NCBI GenBank assembly: GCA_052318935.1
Contig: JBQRKO010000011.1
Source: Niallia sp052318935
GTDB taxonomy: Bacteria > Bacillota > Bacilli > Bacillales > Cytobacillaceae
Direction: 5' to 3' (one strand)
Length of the DNA: 64,000 nucleotides
Each line of letters starts with the position of its first letter. Position 1 is the first letter of the stretch. A program made the translations under genes and the position numbers. The notes beneath the pieces were generated by a model. It had not been told where the DNA came from. It did no database searches and was given only the letters and a program-made list of their open reading frames with translations. This document shows positions 1 to 7,791 of the stretch, one piece after another.

Positions 1-57
1 GTATTACCAAATTAATCTACGAATTTACGAGTAAGGAGCTAGTTTTGTTCATGATAA

Positions 58-165
58 CTCGTCGCATTCGCTCCTGCGGGGTCTCGTCTTTCTCGCATTC
101 CCACAGGAGTCTACGTGTATGCAGGCTGCTAAGTACTCTTCTCCCATTTTTGATGTAAAAAACAC
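58..165 (-). repeat. Partial copy of dispersed repeat family A
   Basis: The stretch with CTCCTGCGGGGTCTCGTC, the CACAGGAGTCTACGTGTATG block and the end GCAGGCTGCTAAG matches the core of the ~205-bp family A elements at 18.3, 30.2, 35.2, 43.9 and 47.9 kb. The inverted terminal ends are missing, so this is a truncated remnant. The open frame reading through it on the minus strand is not a gene, because the same frame appears in other copies. Confidence 0.75.
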
Positions 166-183
166 TTTTCTTACACCAAAGAA

Positions 184-208
184 GGCAGGATCCAAATGGA
201 ATCCTGCC
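184..208 (-). terminator. Possible terminator hairpin, minus-strand transcript
   Basis: GGCAGGAT-CC and GG-A-ATCCTGCC form a GC-rich stem of about 10 bp around an AAAT loop. Read on the minus strand it is followed by TTCTTT, which is a modest U-tract. On the plus strand no U-run follows. If real, it would end a minus-strand transcript coming through the two C-rich modules at 250-490. Confidence 0.35.
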
Positions 209-249
209 TAATTGAAGGGGAACTTCTATCAAAACGTTCTAAGGTTATT

Positions 250-335
250 CTCTTTGACAAACACCTCATTTAATAATGATTTGTTTTCGATGAGAAATCG
301 TGATCATTGTTCAAGCGAACCATCCCCTTATTGCT
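250..335. other. C-rich/hairpin module, copy 1 (candidate sRNA)
   Basis: On the plus strand the block ACAAACACCTCATT (257-270) is followed by a nested hairpin with arms AATAATGAT and ATCATTGTT, then ACCATCCCCTTATT (319-332). Both C-rich motifs are complementary to Shine-Dalgarno sequences. The arrangement recalls the C-rich regions of RsaE/RoxS-type small RNAs, but this is from memory. An AT-rich 12-bp hairpin (CTTTATATGTTA/TAACGTATAAAG) follows at 334-360. No convincing plus-strand promoter or U-tract terminator was found. On the minus strand the same motifs read as AAGGGG-ATG and GAGGTG, that is, as ribosome binding sites. Function unknown. Confidence 0.35.
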
Positions 336-374
336 TTATATGTTAGTTTAACGTATAAAGATTGGATGATAGTC

Positions 375-492
375 TGCGACAAACACCTCATTTCAAAGTG
401 GAAATGACATTATTGCGTTAAGCAACATATGGTGTTACTGATCTTTATGTTACACTTATCACTCTGTGCAAGGTAACCATCCCCTTATTTAT
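375..492. other. C-rich/hairpin module, copy 2 (candidate sRNA)
   Basis: This is the second copy of the module: ACAAACACCTCATTT (379-393), a variable middle of about 80 nt with a CATTTC/GAAATG hairpin, then AACCATCCCCTTATTT (475-490). The last ~35 nt align well with copy 1, including CAAG and AACCATCCCCTTATT. The middle does not align, which suggests that the end blocks and not the centre are under selection. It lies in tandem with copy 1, with the AT-rich hairpin at 334-360 between them. Confidence 0.35.
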
Positions 493-514
493 CTAATCCA
501 GAATTTACATCTGA

Positions 515-742
515 AGTTAGATAACTGTCTAGCTCCAGCGCCCTATCGACTTCAATGCTTCCCTCACCTCGTCTACGATAAGTCAACATCGACGCTTGCG
601 CTCTTCGTGTTTCCTTTATCTGTGTAAGGTACACAATCTAAAAGCGCCACGTCGTGTGGCAACGATTGTGTGATCCACATCCTGTGGAACTCAGCTTTTT
701 CCGTCGATAAGCAAGGGCGCTTTCGCTTTTCTTACAGGAACG
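515..742. repeat. Dispersed repeat family B (full-size copy)
   Basis: It begins GTTAGATAACTGTCTAGCTC and ends GGGCGCTTTCGCTTTTCTTA. Shorter versions with the same ends occur near 24.76, 26.54 and 28.46 kb. The ends carry inverted CAGCGCC/GGGCGCT, so the unit can fold back on itself. It separates C-rich module copies 2 and 3. No coding capacity is apparent. Confidence 0.7.
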
Positions 743-861
743 AATGAAGTTTACATATATAGTGTTTTTTTAAAAAGTCTGGGAAAAATAGCTGTAGATT
801 TTCTTGTCAGCATAGTTTTTAGCTCTTCACGTATGAATAGCATACGCTTTGGTGGCTTAAA

Positions 862-954
862 CTAAACTTTCTTGAACTTCTGGGCTTTTTTTGTCCTTCT
901 TTTTGAATAATACACTAATAGGATTATTAGAATAATCTTTAGCAAACACCTCAT
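862..954 (-). other. Possible 30-codon hydrophobic-cationic peptide ORF
   Basis: On the minus strand an ATG inside C-rich module copy 3 opens a 30-codon frame. Residues 5-16 (LKIILIILLVYY) could cross a membrane, and a Lys/Arg-rich tail follows. The shape resembles type I toxin peptides, but no sequence family is recognised. A second frame of equal length starts at the nearby GTG, so neither is secure. Shown only so that it can be tested. Confidence 0.15.
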
Positions 955-1005
955 TATTGAAGTTTTTGTTTCAATAATATTTAATGGTGCTCCCCTTCAA
1001 TAAAT
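936..1005. other. C-rich/hairpin module, copy 3 (candidate sRNA)
   Basis: GCAAACACCTCATT (942-955) is followed by a perfect hairpin TTATTGAA/TTCAATAA and then GCTCCCCTTCAATAA (989-1003). The order (C-rich, hairpin, C-rich) matches copies 1 and 2, although the hairpin sequence differs. Upstream, TTGAAT and TAGAAT-like hexamers at about 903-932 could be a plus-strand promoter. The module sits about 115 bp before ecsA and could be a leader or a separate RNA. Confidence 0.35.
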
Positions 1006-1121
1006 AGAATGTCCAAGTGAAAAGAATATATACAAAATAAATAAAAAAGATGAGGAATTATTTTTATTTCATTAAGATTGTTGTTACACTATAACTACTT
1101 ATTATCTGGAGGTTACGTCTA

Positions 1122-1862
1122 ATGACGCTATTAGAAATAAAAAATGTTACGGGAGGATATACAAGAAATCCTGTATTAAAGGATATATCCTTTTCGATCA
1201 ATGCAAATGAAATAGTCGGATTAATTGGTTTAAATGGTGCAGGGAAAAGTACAACTATCCGTCATATTATTGGATTAATGGAACCGCAAAAAGGCGAAAT
1301 CACGATAGATGGACTTTCTTTTGAAAAAAATAAGGAAGCTTATCGGAAAAAATTTACCTTTGTACCTGAAACACCTATTCTTTATGATGAATTAACGTTA
1401 GAAGAGCATTTGAAAATAACAGCAATGGCTTACGGCTTAACGGAACAACAGTATAAAGAACGATTGAATATATTGTTAAAAGAATTTCGGATGGAAAAAA
1501 GGCTAAAATGGTTTCCAGCACATTTTTCTAAAGGAATGAAGCAAAAAGTAATGATTATGTGCGCTTTTTTAGTACAGCCTTCCCTTTATATTGTGGATGA
1601 ACCATTTGTTGGATTAGATCCATTAGGCATTCAGTCCTTGTTAGATTTGATGAAAAAGATGAAAGAGGATGGTGCAGGGATTTTAATGTCTACACATATT
1701 TTAGCAACGGCAGAAAGATATTGTGACCGAATTATCATTCTTCATGAAGGAAACATAAAATGTGCCGGTACAATGGATGAGCTGCGCAAAGAATTTAATA
1801 TGCCGAATGCGACCCTTGATGATCTATATATTCAATTAACAAAGGAAGAAGATTATGTTTGA
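1122..1862 (+). CDS. ecsA: ABC transporter ATP-binding protein EcsA
   Basis: ATPase of the Ecs ABC transporter. In Bacillus its loss affects protein secretion, processing of regulated membrane proteins and competence, as known for the family. At 246 residues it has family length. The Walker A motif GLNGAGKST lies near residue 36, the signature FSKGMKQK near 136 and the Walker B LYIVDEPF near 157, followed by a D-loop GLDP and an H-loop STH. The start ATG has a strong GGAGGT at 1108-1113. The stop overlaps the ecsB start by 8 bp, so the two are translationally coupled. Confidence 0.95.
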   Translation: MTLLEIKNVTGGYTRNPVLKDISFSINANEIVGLIGLNGAGKSTTIRHIIGLMEPQKGEITIDGLSFEKNKEAYRKKFTFVPETPILYDELTLEEHLKITAMAYGLTEQQYKERLNILLKEFRMEKRLKWFPAHFSKGMKQKVMIMCAFLVQPSLYIVDEPFVGLDPLGIQSLLDLMKKMKEDGAGILMSTHILATAERYCDRIIILHEGNIKCAGTMDELRKEFNMPNATLDDLYIQLTKEEDYV

Positions 1863-3072
1863 GTTTAATGAAAAGCAGCTATGGAAAGATCGAATTGGTC
1901 AAACAGCAAAAGAATATATACAGTACTTAAAATATATATTTAATGGACATCTTGTCCTCGTTTTCGTGTTTTTATTAGGGACAGCCGCTTATTATTATCA
2001 AGCCTGGCTGCAGCATTTGCCTGAAAATTTTCCAGCTGGAATGATTATGAGCATCCTATTAGCGCTGCTTGTCACAAAAAGTCCTACTTATACTTATTTA
2101 AAAGAGGCAGATAAAATATTTTTAATTCCTATTGAAACAAAAATGACGAGTTATTTTAAGAAATGCATGATGGTTAGTTTTATCATTCAAGCTTATTTAT
2201 TAATTATTGGACTAGGCATTTTAATGCCAATGTATGCACAAATGAACAATCAAAAATTCCATTCATTTTGGTATTTTCTTGTTGTTTTATTTGGAAGCAA
2301 AGGATTAAATTTGGTCATTCGCTGGCACATTCAATATTTTATTAATACAACTTATCATTACATAGACAGTATCATTCGATTTTGTGTGAATGCAGTTTTA
2401 TTATATTTTTTATTTATAAATTCGAATCCCATTTTTATTATTATCCCGTTCTTACTGCTTGTATTTTTATGGATTTATTTTCAATATGCAACAAAAATGA
2501 AAGGGGTAAAGTGGGAGTATTTAATTGCCCAAGATGAAAAACGATTAGCATCCTTTTACCTATTTGCCAATATGTTTACAGATGTTCCTAAGTTAAAGAA
2601 TCGTATAAAAAGAAGGAAGTTATTGGATTTATTTGTCCGCCTGATTAAGTTTGATGGAAATAAAACGTTTACACATTTATTTTGGAGAACATATTTTCGA
2701 TCTGGCGACTATTTAGGATTAACAATAAGATTAACTGTAATAGGGGCATTGACGTTATTTTTCTTATCATTTGGGCTAGGACAGGTGCTGCTTGTGATAT
2801 TATTTTTGTTTTTAACTGGTTTGCAGCTTATTCCGTTATGGAATGCGTATCAAGACAAAATTTGGATAGATTTATATCCGCTGCCAACTACGTTAAAGAT
2901 TAAATCGTTTAAAAACCTTATTTCTACTGTTTTATTGCTGCAGGGAATGTTGTTATCGCTAGCTCTATTTTTTAAAGGTGAGGTATTAATTGCTGTATAT
3001 TCTATATCCGCAAGCTTTGTTTTTACGTATTTATTTGTTAATTTTTATTTGAATAAGAAGCGTCTTTCCTAG
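1855..3072 (+). CDS. ecsB: ABC transporter permease EcsB
   Basis: Membrane partner of EcsA, 405 residues, close to the usual length for EcsB. Hydrophobic segments recur at roughly residues 30-50, 65-75, 105-130, 135-155, 180-210, 285-325 and 355-390, which suits a polytopic permease. The start overlaps the end of ecsA. A rho-independent terminator overlaps the last codons, so the transcript probably ends here and ecsC, beyond the TnpB element, is now likely transcribed separately. Confidence 0.92.
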   Translation: MFEFNEKQLWKDRIGQTAKEYIQYLKYIFNGHLVLVFVFLLGTAAYYYQAWLQHLPENFPAGMIMSILLALLVTKSPTYTYLKEADKIFLIPIETKMTSYFKKCMMVSFIIQAYLLIIGLGILMPMYAQMNNQKFHSFWYFLVVLFGSKGLNLVIRWHIQYFINTTYHYIDSIIRFCVNAVLLYFLFINSNPIFIIIPFLLLVFLWIYFQYATKMKGVKWEYLIAQDEKRLASFYLFANMFTDVPKLKNRIKRRKLLDLFVRLIKFDGNKTFTHLFWRTYFRSGDYLGLTIRLTVIGALTLFFLSFGLGQVLLVILFLFLTGLQLIPLWNAYQDKIWIDLYPLPTTLKIKSFKNLISTVLLLQGMLLSLALFFKGEVLIAVYSISASFVFTYLFVNFYLNKKRLS

Positions 3073-3090
3073 TATAGGAAAGGCGTTTTT
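3061..3090 (+). terminator. Terminator at the end of ecsB
   Basis: CGTCTTTCCTA and TAGGAAAGGCG pair over 11 positions (one G-U) around a GTA loop, followed by TTTTT. The stem includes the ecsB stop codon. Confidence 0.85.
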
Positions 3091-3312
3091 AGGCTGTCGA
3101 CAACACTCGCTTTAAATAAAAAAAACGTATTCTATTCATTCAGATACTTTCACAGTAAAAAATTCGGGAACATAATGGTTTGTTTTGCGTATGTATACAA
3201 TAATAAGTGAGGGAAAGGACAATTTAAAGTAAAAGTAGTTTATAAAGGTTCATAAAAACTTCTTATTTTATTATTATCTTTATTTTTATAATAAAACTAA
3301 GAGGTGATATTA

Positions 3313-3441
3313 ATGAGATATTATTCAATAAGTGCATTTGCTGAATGGATAGGAAAAACAACACAAACATTAAGAAATTGGAATAAACAAAATACTTTTA
3401 AACTACAACATGTGACAGATGAAGAAGTTGATGGAAAGTGA
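3313..3441 (+). pseudogene. Remnant of IS607 serine transposase tnpA
   Basis: The frame encodes 42 residues starting MRYYSISAFAEWIGKTTQTL, the MerR-like helix-turn-helix that opens IS607-family TnpA (SI-x-FA-x-x-IG...TLRNW). It has its own GAGGTGAT ribosome binding site. After about residue 33 it runs straight into the tnpB start; the stop TGA overlaps the tnpB GTG. The recombinase domain with the catalytic serine is gone, so an internal deletion of roughly 450-500 bp has left the element unable to move by itself. Confidence 0.75.
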
Positions 3442-4544
3442 TCCTTGCAAAGAAAATAAGGATAAAACCAACGAAAGAACAGGAACATCAGCTTTGGAAA
3501 TCAGCAGGAACAGCTCGCTGGGCATATAACTGGACATTGGGAAAGCAAGAAGGAAACTACAAAAACGGTGGCAAATTTATTTCTAATAATGATCTTCGTA
3601 AAGAATTGACTGCTTTGAAACAAACGAAAGAATATGCTTGGTTGTATAAGGTATCGAATAATATCACAAAGCAAGCTATCAAAGATGCTTGTGATGCGTA
3701 TAAGAAATTCTTTAAGAAACAAGCAAACAAACCACGTTTCAAAAGCAGAAAGAAATCAAAACCGTCTTTTTACAATGACCCTATCAAGCTAAAAATCAAA
3801 AAGAATAAGGTGTTAATTGAAAAAGTTGGTTGGATTAAAACGTCTGAACATTTGCTGATGGGCGTAAAGTACTCTAATCCAAGAATAAGCTTTGATGGTA
3901 AGTACTGGTACCTGTCTGTTGGGATTGAAGAAGAAATGCAATCAACGGAATTATCAGATGTTTCGCTAGGAATTGATGTTGGTGTGAAAGAACTAGCGAT
4001 ATGTTCAGATGGTAGAAAGTTTAAAAACATTAACAAGACAAAAGTAGTAAAAAAGGCAGAGAAACGCCTTCGTCGGTTGCAGCGTCAAGTTTCTCGAAAA
4101 TATCAAATGAACAAGGAGGGAGTCCGTTTCGTCAAAACAAGCAATATTATAAAAATCGAGAAACAGATTCAACGACTATATAGAAGATTGACAAATATTA
4201 GAGCCAATCATCTTCATCAAACTACAAACGATATCGTGAGAACCAAACCATATCGAATTGTAATAGAAACCTTAAGCATCAAAGGAATGATGAAGAACAA
4301 ACATTTGTCAAAAGCCATCGCAAAACAAAAGCTATATGAATTCAAACGACAAATCCAGTATAAATGTGAGAAACATGGCATTGAATTTGTTGAAGCTGAT
4401 AAATGGTATCCATCTTCTAAAATGTGTTCATGTTGTGGGGCTATTAAAGAAGACCTAAAGCTATCTGACCGAATATATCAATGTGATTGTGGTCTTATGG
4501 TAGATAGGGATTTGAACGCGTCTATCAACTTATCACATTATTAA
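3438..4544 (+). CDS. tnpB: RNA-guided nuclease TnpB (IS607 type)
   Basis: TnpB proteins are the RuvC-type RNA-guided nucleases related to Cas12. This one has 368 residues, with an N-terminal helical Arg/Lys-rich part. The RuvC motifs are visible: D in GIDVGVKELA (about 184), E in VIETLSIKG (about 283) and D in VDRDLNASINL (about 358). Between them lies a zinc finger CSCCG...CDCG. All catalytic residues look intact. It starts with GTG overlapping the tnpA-remnant stop. The first residues (ILAKKIRIKPTKEQE) are typical of the family. Because tnpA is broken, this is a potentially active nuclease on a stranded element. Confidence 0.92.
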   Translation: MILAKKIRIKPTKEQEHQLWKSAGTARWAYNWTLGKQEGNYKNGGKFISNNDLRKELTALKQTKEYAWLYKVSNNITKQAIKDACDAYKKFFKKQANKPRFKSRKKSKPSFYNDPIKLKIKKNKVLIEKVGWIKTSEHLLMGVKYSNPRISFDGKYWYLSVGIEEEMQSTELSDVSLGIDVGVKELAICSDGRKFKNINKTKVVKKAEKRLRRLQRQVSRKYQMNKEGVRFVKTSNIIKIEKQIQRLYRRLTNIRANHLHQTTNDIVRTKPYRIVIETLSIKGMMKNKHLSKAIAKQKLYEFKRQIQYKCEKHGIEFVEADKWYPSSKMCSCCGAIKEDLKLSDRIYQCDCGLMVDRDLNASINLSHY

Positions 4545-4660
4545 TTAGCAAATTAACACCTAAACGTTATTGCTAATATGTAGGATTCGTTGTATCCGAA
4601 TTTACGCCCTAGGAGTGTCATATCAAACGAGAGTAGCTTTGGCAAAATCGGACACGAAGA
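4430..4660 (+). ncRNA. Probable omega/re-RNA of TnpB
   Basis: In IS605/IS607 elements the guide RNA comes from the 3' end of tnpB and the right end of the element. Here the non-coding tail is about 115 nt and contains hairpin-forming ATTCG/CGAAT at about 4583-4600, followed by CCTAGGAGTGTCATATC. The position and structure fit. The 3' limit, and so the guide, depends on the true right end, which cannot be read directly. Confidence 0.4.
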
Positions 4661-4716
4661 ACAGGGAAATAAACATATTTTATAGATTTTTATAAGGTAT
4701 TGGCAACGGAATAAGC

Positions 4717-5448
4717 ATGAATGCATATGAAAAAAAAGTTTACATAGAAGTTTCTGAATGGAAACGAAAGGTGTTAAAACGATCATCTATGTTCAATCGA
4801 ATGTCAAAAAAAGCCCAAAATAAAATGAATGCGATTATTCCTGCTAAAATACATGAAGTGATTACAGAAGCCATAAAGCAAATGATAAACACCACTTTAG
4901 CGGGATCAAATAAATTAACGAAAAAAAATCAGCATCTGAATCTTACTTTAATAGAAAAAGATGAATTAATGGATAAAAAAATCGATATTTACAAAAAAAC
5001 TGCAAGTGTAGAAGGTGCCGGCACTGGTGCAGGAGGCATCCTTTTAGGATTAGCGGATTTTCCTTTGTTATTGTCTATTAAGATGAAGTTCCTAATGGAG
5101 GCAGCTTCTTTATATGGATATGATACAGATCAATATGAAGAACGAGTATTTTTGCTTTATATTTTTCAGCTAGCTTTTTCAAGTGAAGAGAAAAGAAAAG
5201 TGATTTTTGATATTGTTGAAAATTGGGAGGAGCGGAAGTCAGAAGTGCTGCAGCTTGATTGGAAAGAATTGCAGCAAGAGTATCGAGATTATATCGATTT
5301 TGTTAAAATGCTTCAGCTTGTTCCAGGAATTGGGGCGGCTGTTGGAGCGTATGCCAATTATAATTTAATTGATCAATTAGGGGAAGTAGCAAAAAATGTG
5401 TATCGGATAAGAGATTTAAAAAAACTTCCATCTGTTGAGGGGGAATAA
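4717..5448 (+). CDS. ecsC: EcsC family protein
   Basis: EcsC-domain protein of 243 residues, third gene of the ecs locus. The centre has the family Gly/Ala-rich stretch (VEGAGTGAGGILLGLADFPLLL, about residues 91-112) and a second hydrophobic part LVPGIGAAVGAYANYNLIDQLGE near the C-terminus. Its biochemical role is unknown. It is separated from ecsB by a terminator and the TnpB element. The ribosome binding site before this ATG is weak, so expression may be reduced or driven from the element. The gene itself looks intact. Confidence 0.85.
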   Translation: MNAYEKKVYIEVSEWKRKVLKRSSMFNRMSKKAQNKMNAIIPAKIHEVITEAIKQMINTTLAGSNKLTKKNQHLNLTLIEKDELMDKKIDIYKKTASVEGAGTGAGGILLGLADFPLLLSIKMKFLMEAASLYGYDTDQYEERVFLLYIFQLAFSSEEKRKVIFDIVENWEERKSEVLQLDWKELQQEYRDYIDFVKMLQLVPGIGAAVGAYANYNLIDQLGEVAKNVYRIRDLKKLPSVEGE

Positions 5449-5464
5449 CCTCAATAGATGGAAG
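5417..5464 (-). terminator. Terminator between ecsC and yhaA
   Basis: CTTCCATCTGTTGAGG pairs with CCTCAATAGATGGAAG (16 bp with one G-U). Read on the minus strand it is followed by TTTTTTT, so it is a strong terminator for the convergent amidohydrolase gene. It overlaps the end of ecsC and can also act on that transcript, although without a U-run. Confidence 0.85.
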
Positions 5465-5470
5465 TACCAA

Positions 5471-6676
5471 TTATTTGATGGCAGATAACGCTGCATCCTC
5501 AGAAAATGCACTGTGATATTGTACGGCTGCAGAACATAGTGTTTTGGCAGCAATTAACATCGATTTTTCATTTATATCAAATTTTGGATGATGATGTGGA
5601 TACGTTGGACCATCTGTATCTGGTTTGGCACCTGTAAAGAAGAAGGTCCCTTTTATATGGTTCAGATAATAAGAAAAATCTTCACCAGTTAAATCAGGAT
5701 CGCATTCCAATGCATCGACACCAGAAATGGCTGCAGCACATTCAGCAAGATACTGTGTTTCGCTAGGATGATTCACGACAGCAGGATAGCCTTTTTCATA
5801 TTGAAAAGTATACGTACTGTTTGCTGTGTAGCATGTACCTTTAATTACTCGTTCCATTTCCTCTACAATAAGGTTTTGAGCTTCTTCCTTATATGTACGA
5901 ACGGTACCAGTTAAAACAGCAGTATCTGCAATGACATTATTGGCTGTACCAGATTGAAAGGTGCCAATCGTTAATACCGCAGAATCAATTGGATTAACTT
6001 TTCTGCTGACTATTTGTTGAAGATTTACAACTAATTGCGAGGCCGTAACAATCGAATCTTTTGTTTTATGAGGCTGGGCACCATGTCCGCCTTGGCCTTG
6101 GATCGTTATTTTAAAACCGTCTGCCGCCGCCATCATTGGACCGCTGCGGTAAGCAACTGTACCAGTTGGAATCGTTGCCCATAAATGTGTGCCGAATATA
6201 ACATCGACTCCTTCTAAGCAGCCTGCTTCAATCATTGGTTTAGCACCGCCGGGCGACATCTCTTCTGCATGTTGATGAATAAATACAAACGTTCCAGATA
6301 AAGACTCTTTATTTTTTTCTAATACTTTAGCTAACATTAATAAAGTCGCAGTATGTCCATCATGTCCGCATGCATGCATAACACCAGCGACTTTTGATTG
6401 ATAAGGGACATCTTTTTCATCTTGGATTGGTAATGCATCAAAATCGGCTCGGAGCGCAACAGTTTTTCCTGGTTTGCCGCCATATACTTTTGCGATTACT
6501 CCGTTTCCTCCTATATTCCCTTTTACTTCTATCCCTAATTTTTCATAATAAGAAATGATGTATTGCGCTGTTTTATGTTCCGCGTAAGAAAGCTCTGGAT
6601 ATTGATGGAGGTATCTTCTAATGGATACCATCTCCTCATAACCGCTTTCTAAATCTTGAAAAAGAGTTTCGATCAT
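5471..6676 (-). CDS. yhaA: M20 family amidohydrolase (YhaA-like)
   Basis: Zinc-dependent M20 amidohydrolase/peptidase, about 401 residues, expected to hydrolyse N-acyl amino acids in the cytoplasm. Metal ligands and catalytic residues are visible: HACGHDGH near 99-106, the HQHAEE general base near 135 and GEDFSYYL near the C-terminus. The ATG at 6676 is preferred because GGGGTG lies 6 nt before it; an in-frame GTG 9 nt upstream overlaps that site. It holds the yhaA position next to ecsC, as in B. subtilis. The exact substrate is unknown. Confidence 0.85.
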   Translation of the reverse strand: MIETLFQDLESGYEEMVSIRRYLHQYPELSYAEHKTAQYIISYYEKLGIEVKGNIGGNGVIAKVYGGKPGKTVALRADFDALPIQDEKDVPYQSKVAGVMHACGHDGHTATLLMLAKVLEKNKESLSGTFVFIHQHAEEMSPGGAKPMIEAGCLEGVDVIFGTHLWATIPTGTVAYRSGPMMAAADGFKITIQGQGGHGAQPHKTKDSIVTASQLVVNLQQIVSRKVNPIDSAVLTIGTFQSGTANNVIADTAVLTGTVRTYKEEAQNLIVEEMERVIKGTCYTANSTYTFQYEKGYPAVVNHPSETQYLAECAAAISGVDALECDPDLTGEDFSYYLNHIKGTFFFTGAKPDTDGPTYPHHHPKFDINEKSMLIAAKTLCSAAVQYHSAFSEDAALSAIK

Positions 6677-6889
6677 CCAATTCACCCCGTAGAAAGTTCA
6701 GAATATTTATTTTTATATTATATCACGATAAATTAAATGATAGGGAATAATTTTGTTTAGTGGGGAGAAGTCTAAATTGACAATTATAATAAACGATGCT
6801 TATTATGCAAAGTAATAGGAAATATACACCAAAAAGTATTATTTTGATGTATGGATTTCATGATAGGAAGGATTTTATCTGTTTTTTTT

Positions 6890-7130
6890 AATAGGCTGTT
6901 TTCTCAAAGTTTGTTGTTTTTCACGTAAAACTCCCATGGAGACTCGTCCCTCGTCTCCACCATCTAACATGAAAAAGGAATAATTGTTCCATTTTTGTAT
7001 AGTGCAAATTATTATTGGATAAAATAGATAATTTGCCTTGCTTACAAAATAGCCTTTTTCATACAAAAAAATGAGAGTAGAAGTACTCAGCAGACTGAAT
7101 ACACGTAGACTCCCATTAAAACTAAAAAGA
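6890..7130. repeat. Disrupted family A repeat with insert
   Basis: GGCTGTTTTCTCAAAGTTTG at the left and AGCAGACTGAATACACGTAG at the right are the two ends of the first half of a family A element, but about 150 bp of unrelated DNA lies between them. That DNA includes a ~43-bp piece (6927-6969) found inverted at 30080-30123. This scar marks the left edge of the accessory island. The short open frame here is not considered a gene. Confidence 0.6.
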
Positions 7131-7145
7131 GAAAAGTTAATAAAT

Positions 7146-7781
7146 TTAGTCAGTAATGATTGTTCCTTCTACCATCTGAATTCTATGGTCAGCGAGAATT
7201 TCTAAATCTTCTTTGTTGTGACTAGCAATAATTATAAGTGCTCCCCTTTCTCTTTCTTCTAATAACATTTTACGTACAAGTTCTATTCCGTTTTCATCAA
7301 GTGCATTAGTGGGTTCATCTAATAAAATAATACTTGGTTTTTCAAAGATAGCTTGTGCAATACTTAATCTTTGTTTCATCCCTAACGAAAATTTTTTTAC
7401 TTTTAACTTACTGTTACTATCAAGCCCTACTCTATTTATTGCGGCTTTTATATCCTCATCTGTAGCCACTTTTTTAATTTTACTTAGTATTTTTAAATTG
7501 GTATAAGCATCAAACTGAGGTAATAAATCAGTATTTTCAATAATTACTCCTATGCTAGAAGGAAAGGAAATATCCTCATGTAATTTTTTATCACCAATGT
7601 AAATTGAACCGTTTGTTGGATGAATCAATCCTGAAAGCGCTCTTAGCAACATTGTTTTACCAGATCCATTCCTACCATATATACCATAAATCTGTCCGTC
7701 TCTAAAGTTATAATTAATATTAGTCAGTACTTGTCGCCTTTTAATTACTTTAAATAAATTCTGAACACTTATATTTGTCAT
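7146..7781 (-). CDS. yybJ: ABC transporter ATP-binding protein, YybJ-like
   Basis: ATPase of about 211 residues, last gene of a five-gene minus-strand operon laid out like B. subtilis yybNMLKJ. Walker A GIYGRNGSGKT lies near residue 35, the signature KFSLGMKQRLS near 125, Walker B IILLDEPTNALD near 148 and an ASHN switch near 182. The ATG pair at 7784/7781 follows a GGGGG motif. It overlaps nothing but lies about 10 bp after yybK. It likely powers the three membrane proteins upstream. The substrate, or the immunity/export role, is unknown. Confidence 0.8.
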   Translation of the reverse strand: MTNISVQNLFKVIKRRQVLTNINYNFRDGQIYGIYGRNGSGKTMLLRALSGLIHPTNGSIYIGDKKLHEDISFPSSIGVIIENTDLLPQFDAYTNLKILSKIKKVATDEDIKAAINRVGLDSNSKLKVKKFSLGMKQRLSIAQAIFEKPSIILLDEPTNALDENGIELVRKMLLEERERGALIIIASHNKEDLEILADHRIQMVEGTIITD

Positions 7782-7791
7782 CATTTGCCCC

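Larger units (their letters stand above)
3300..4660 (+). mobile_element. IS607-type element remnant with tnpB
   Basis: An IS607-like N-terminal fragment of the serine transposase is followed at once by a complete tnpB. The element lies between ecsB and ecsC, genes that are adjacent in other Bacillus, so it is an insertion. IS607 elements lack inverted repeats and target duplications, so the exact ends cannot be read. The limits given are approximate: the left end lies between the ecsB terminator and 3313, the right end before about 4700. Confidence 0.7.

Noticed and set aside
17..232. 71-codon minus-strand frame at the window start
   Set aside because: It reads through a family A repeat core; the same frame occurs in other copies, and no ribosome binding site is present.
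1078..1105. TTGTTG-16-TATTAT as an ecsA promoter
   Set aside because: The start site would fall at or after the GGAGGT ribosome site, so the message could not be translated.
6875..7066. 63-codon frame on the minus strand
   Set aside because: It lies in the disrupted family A repeat and has no ribosome site.
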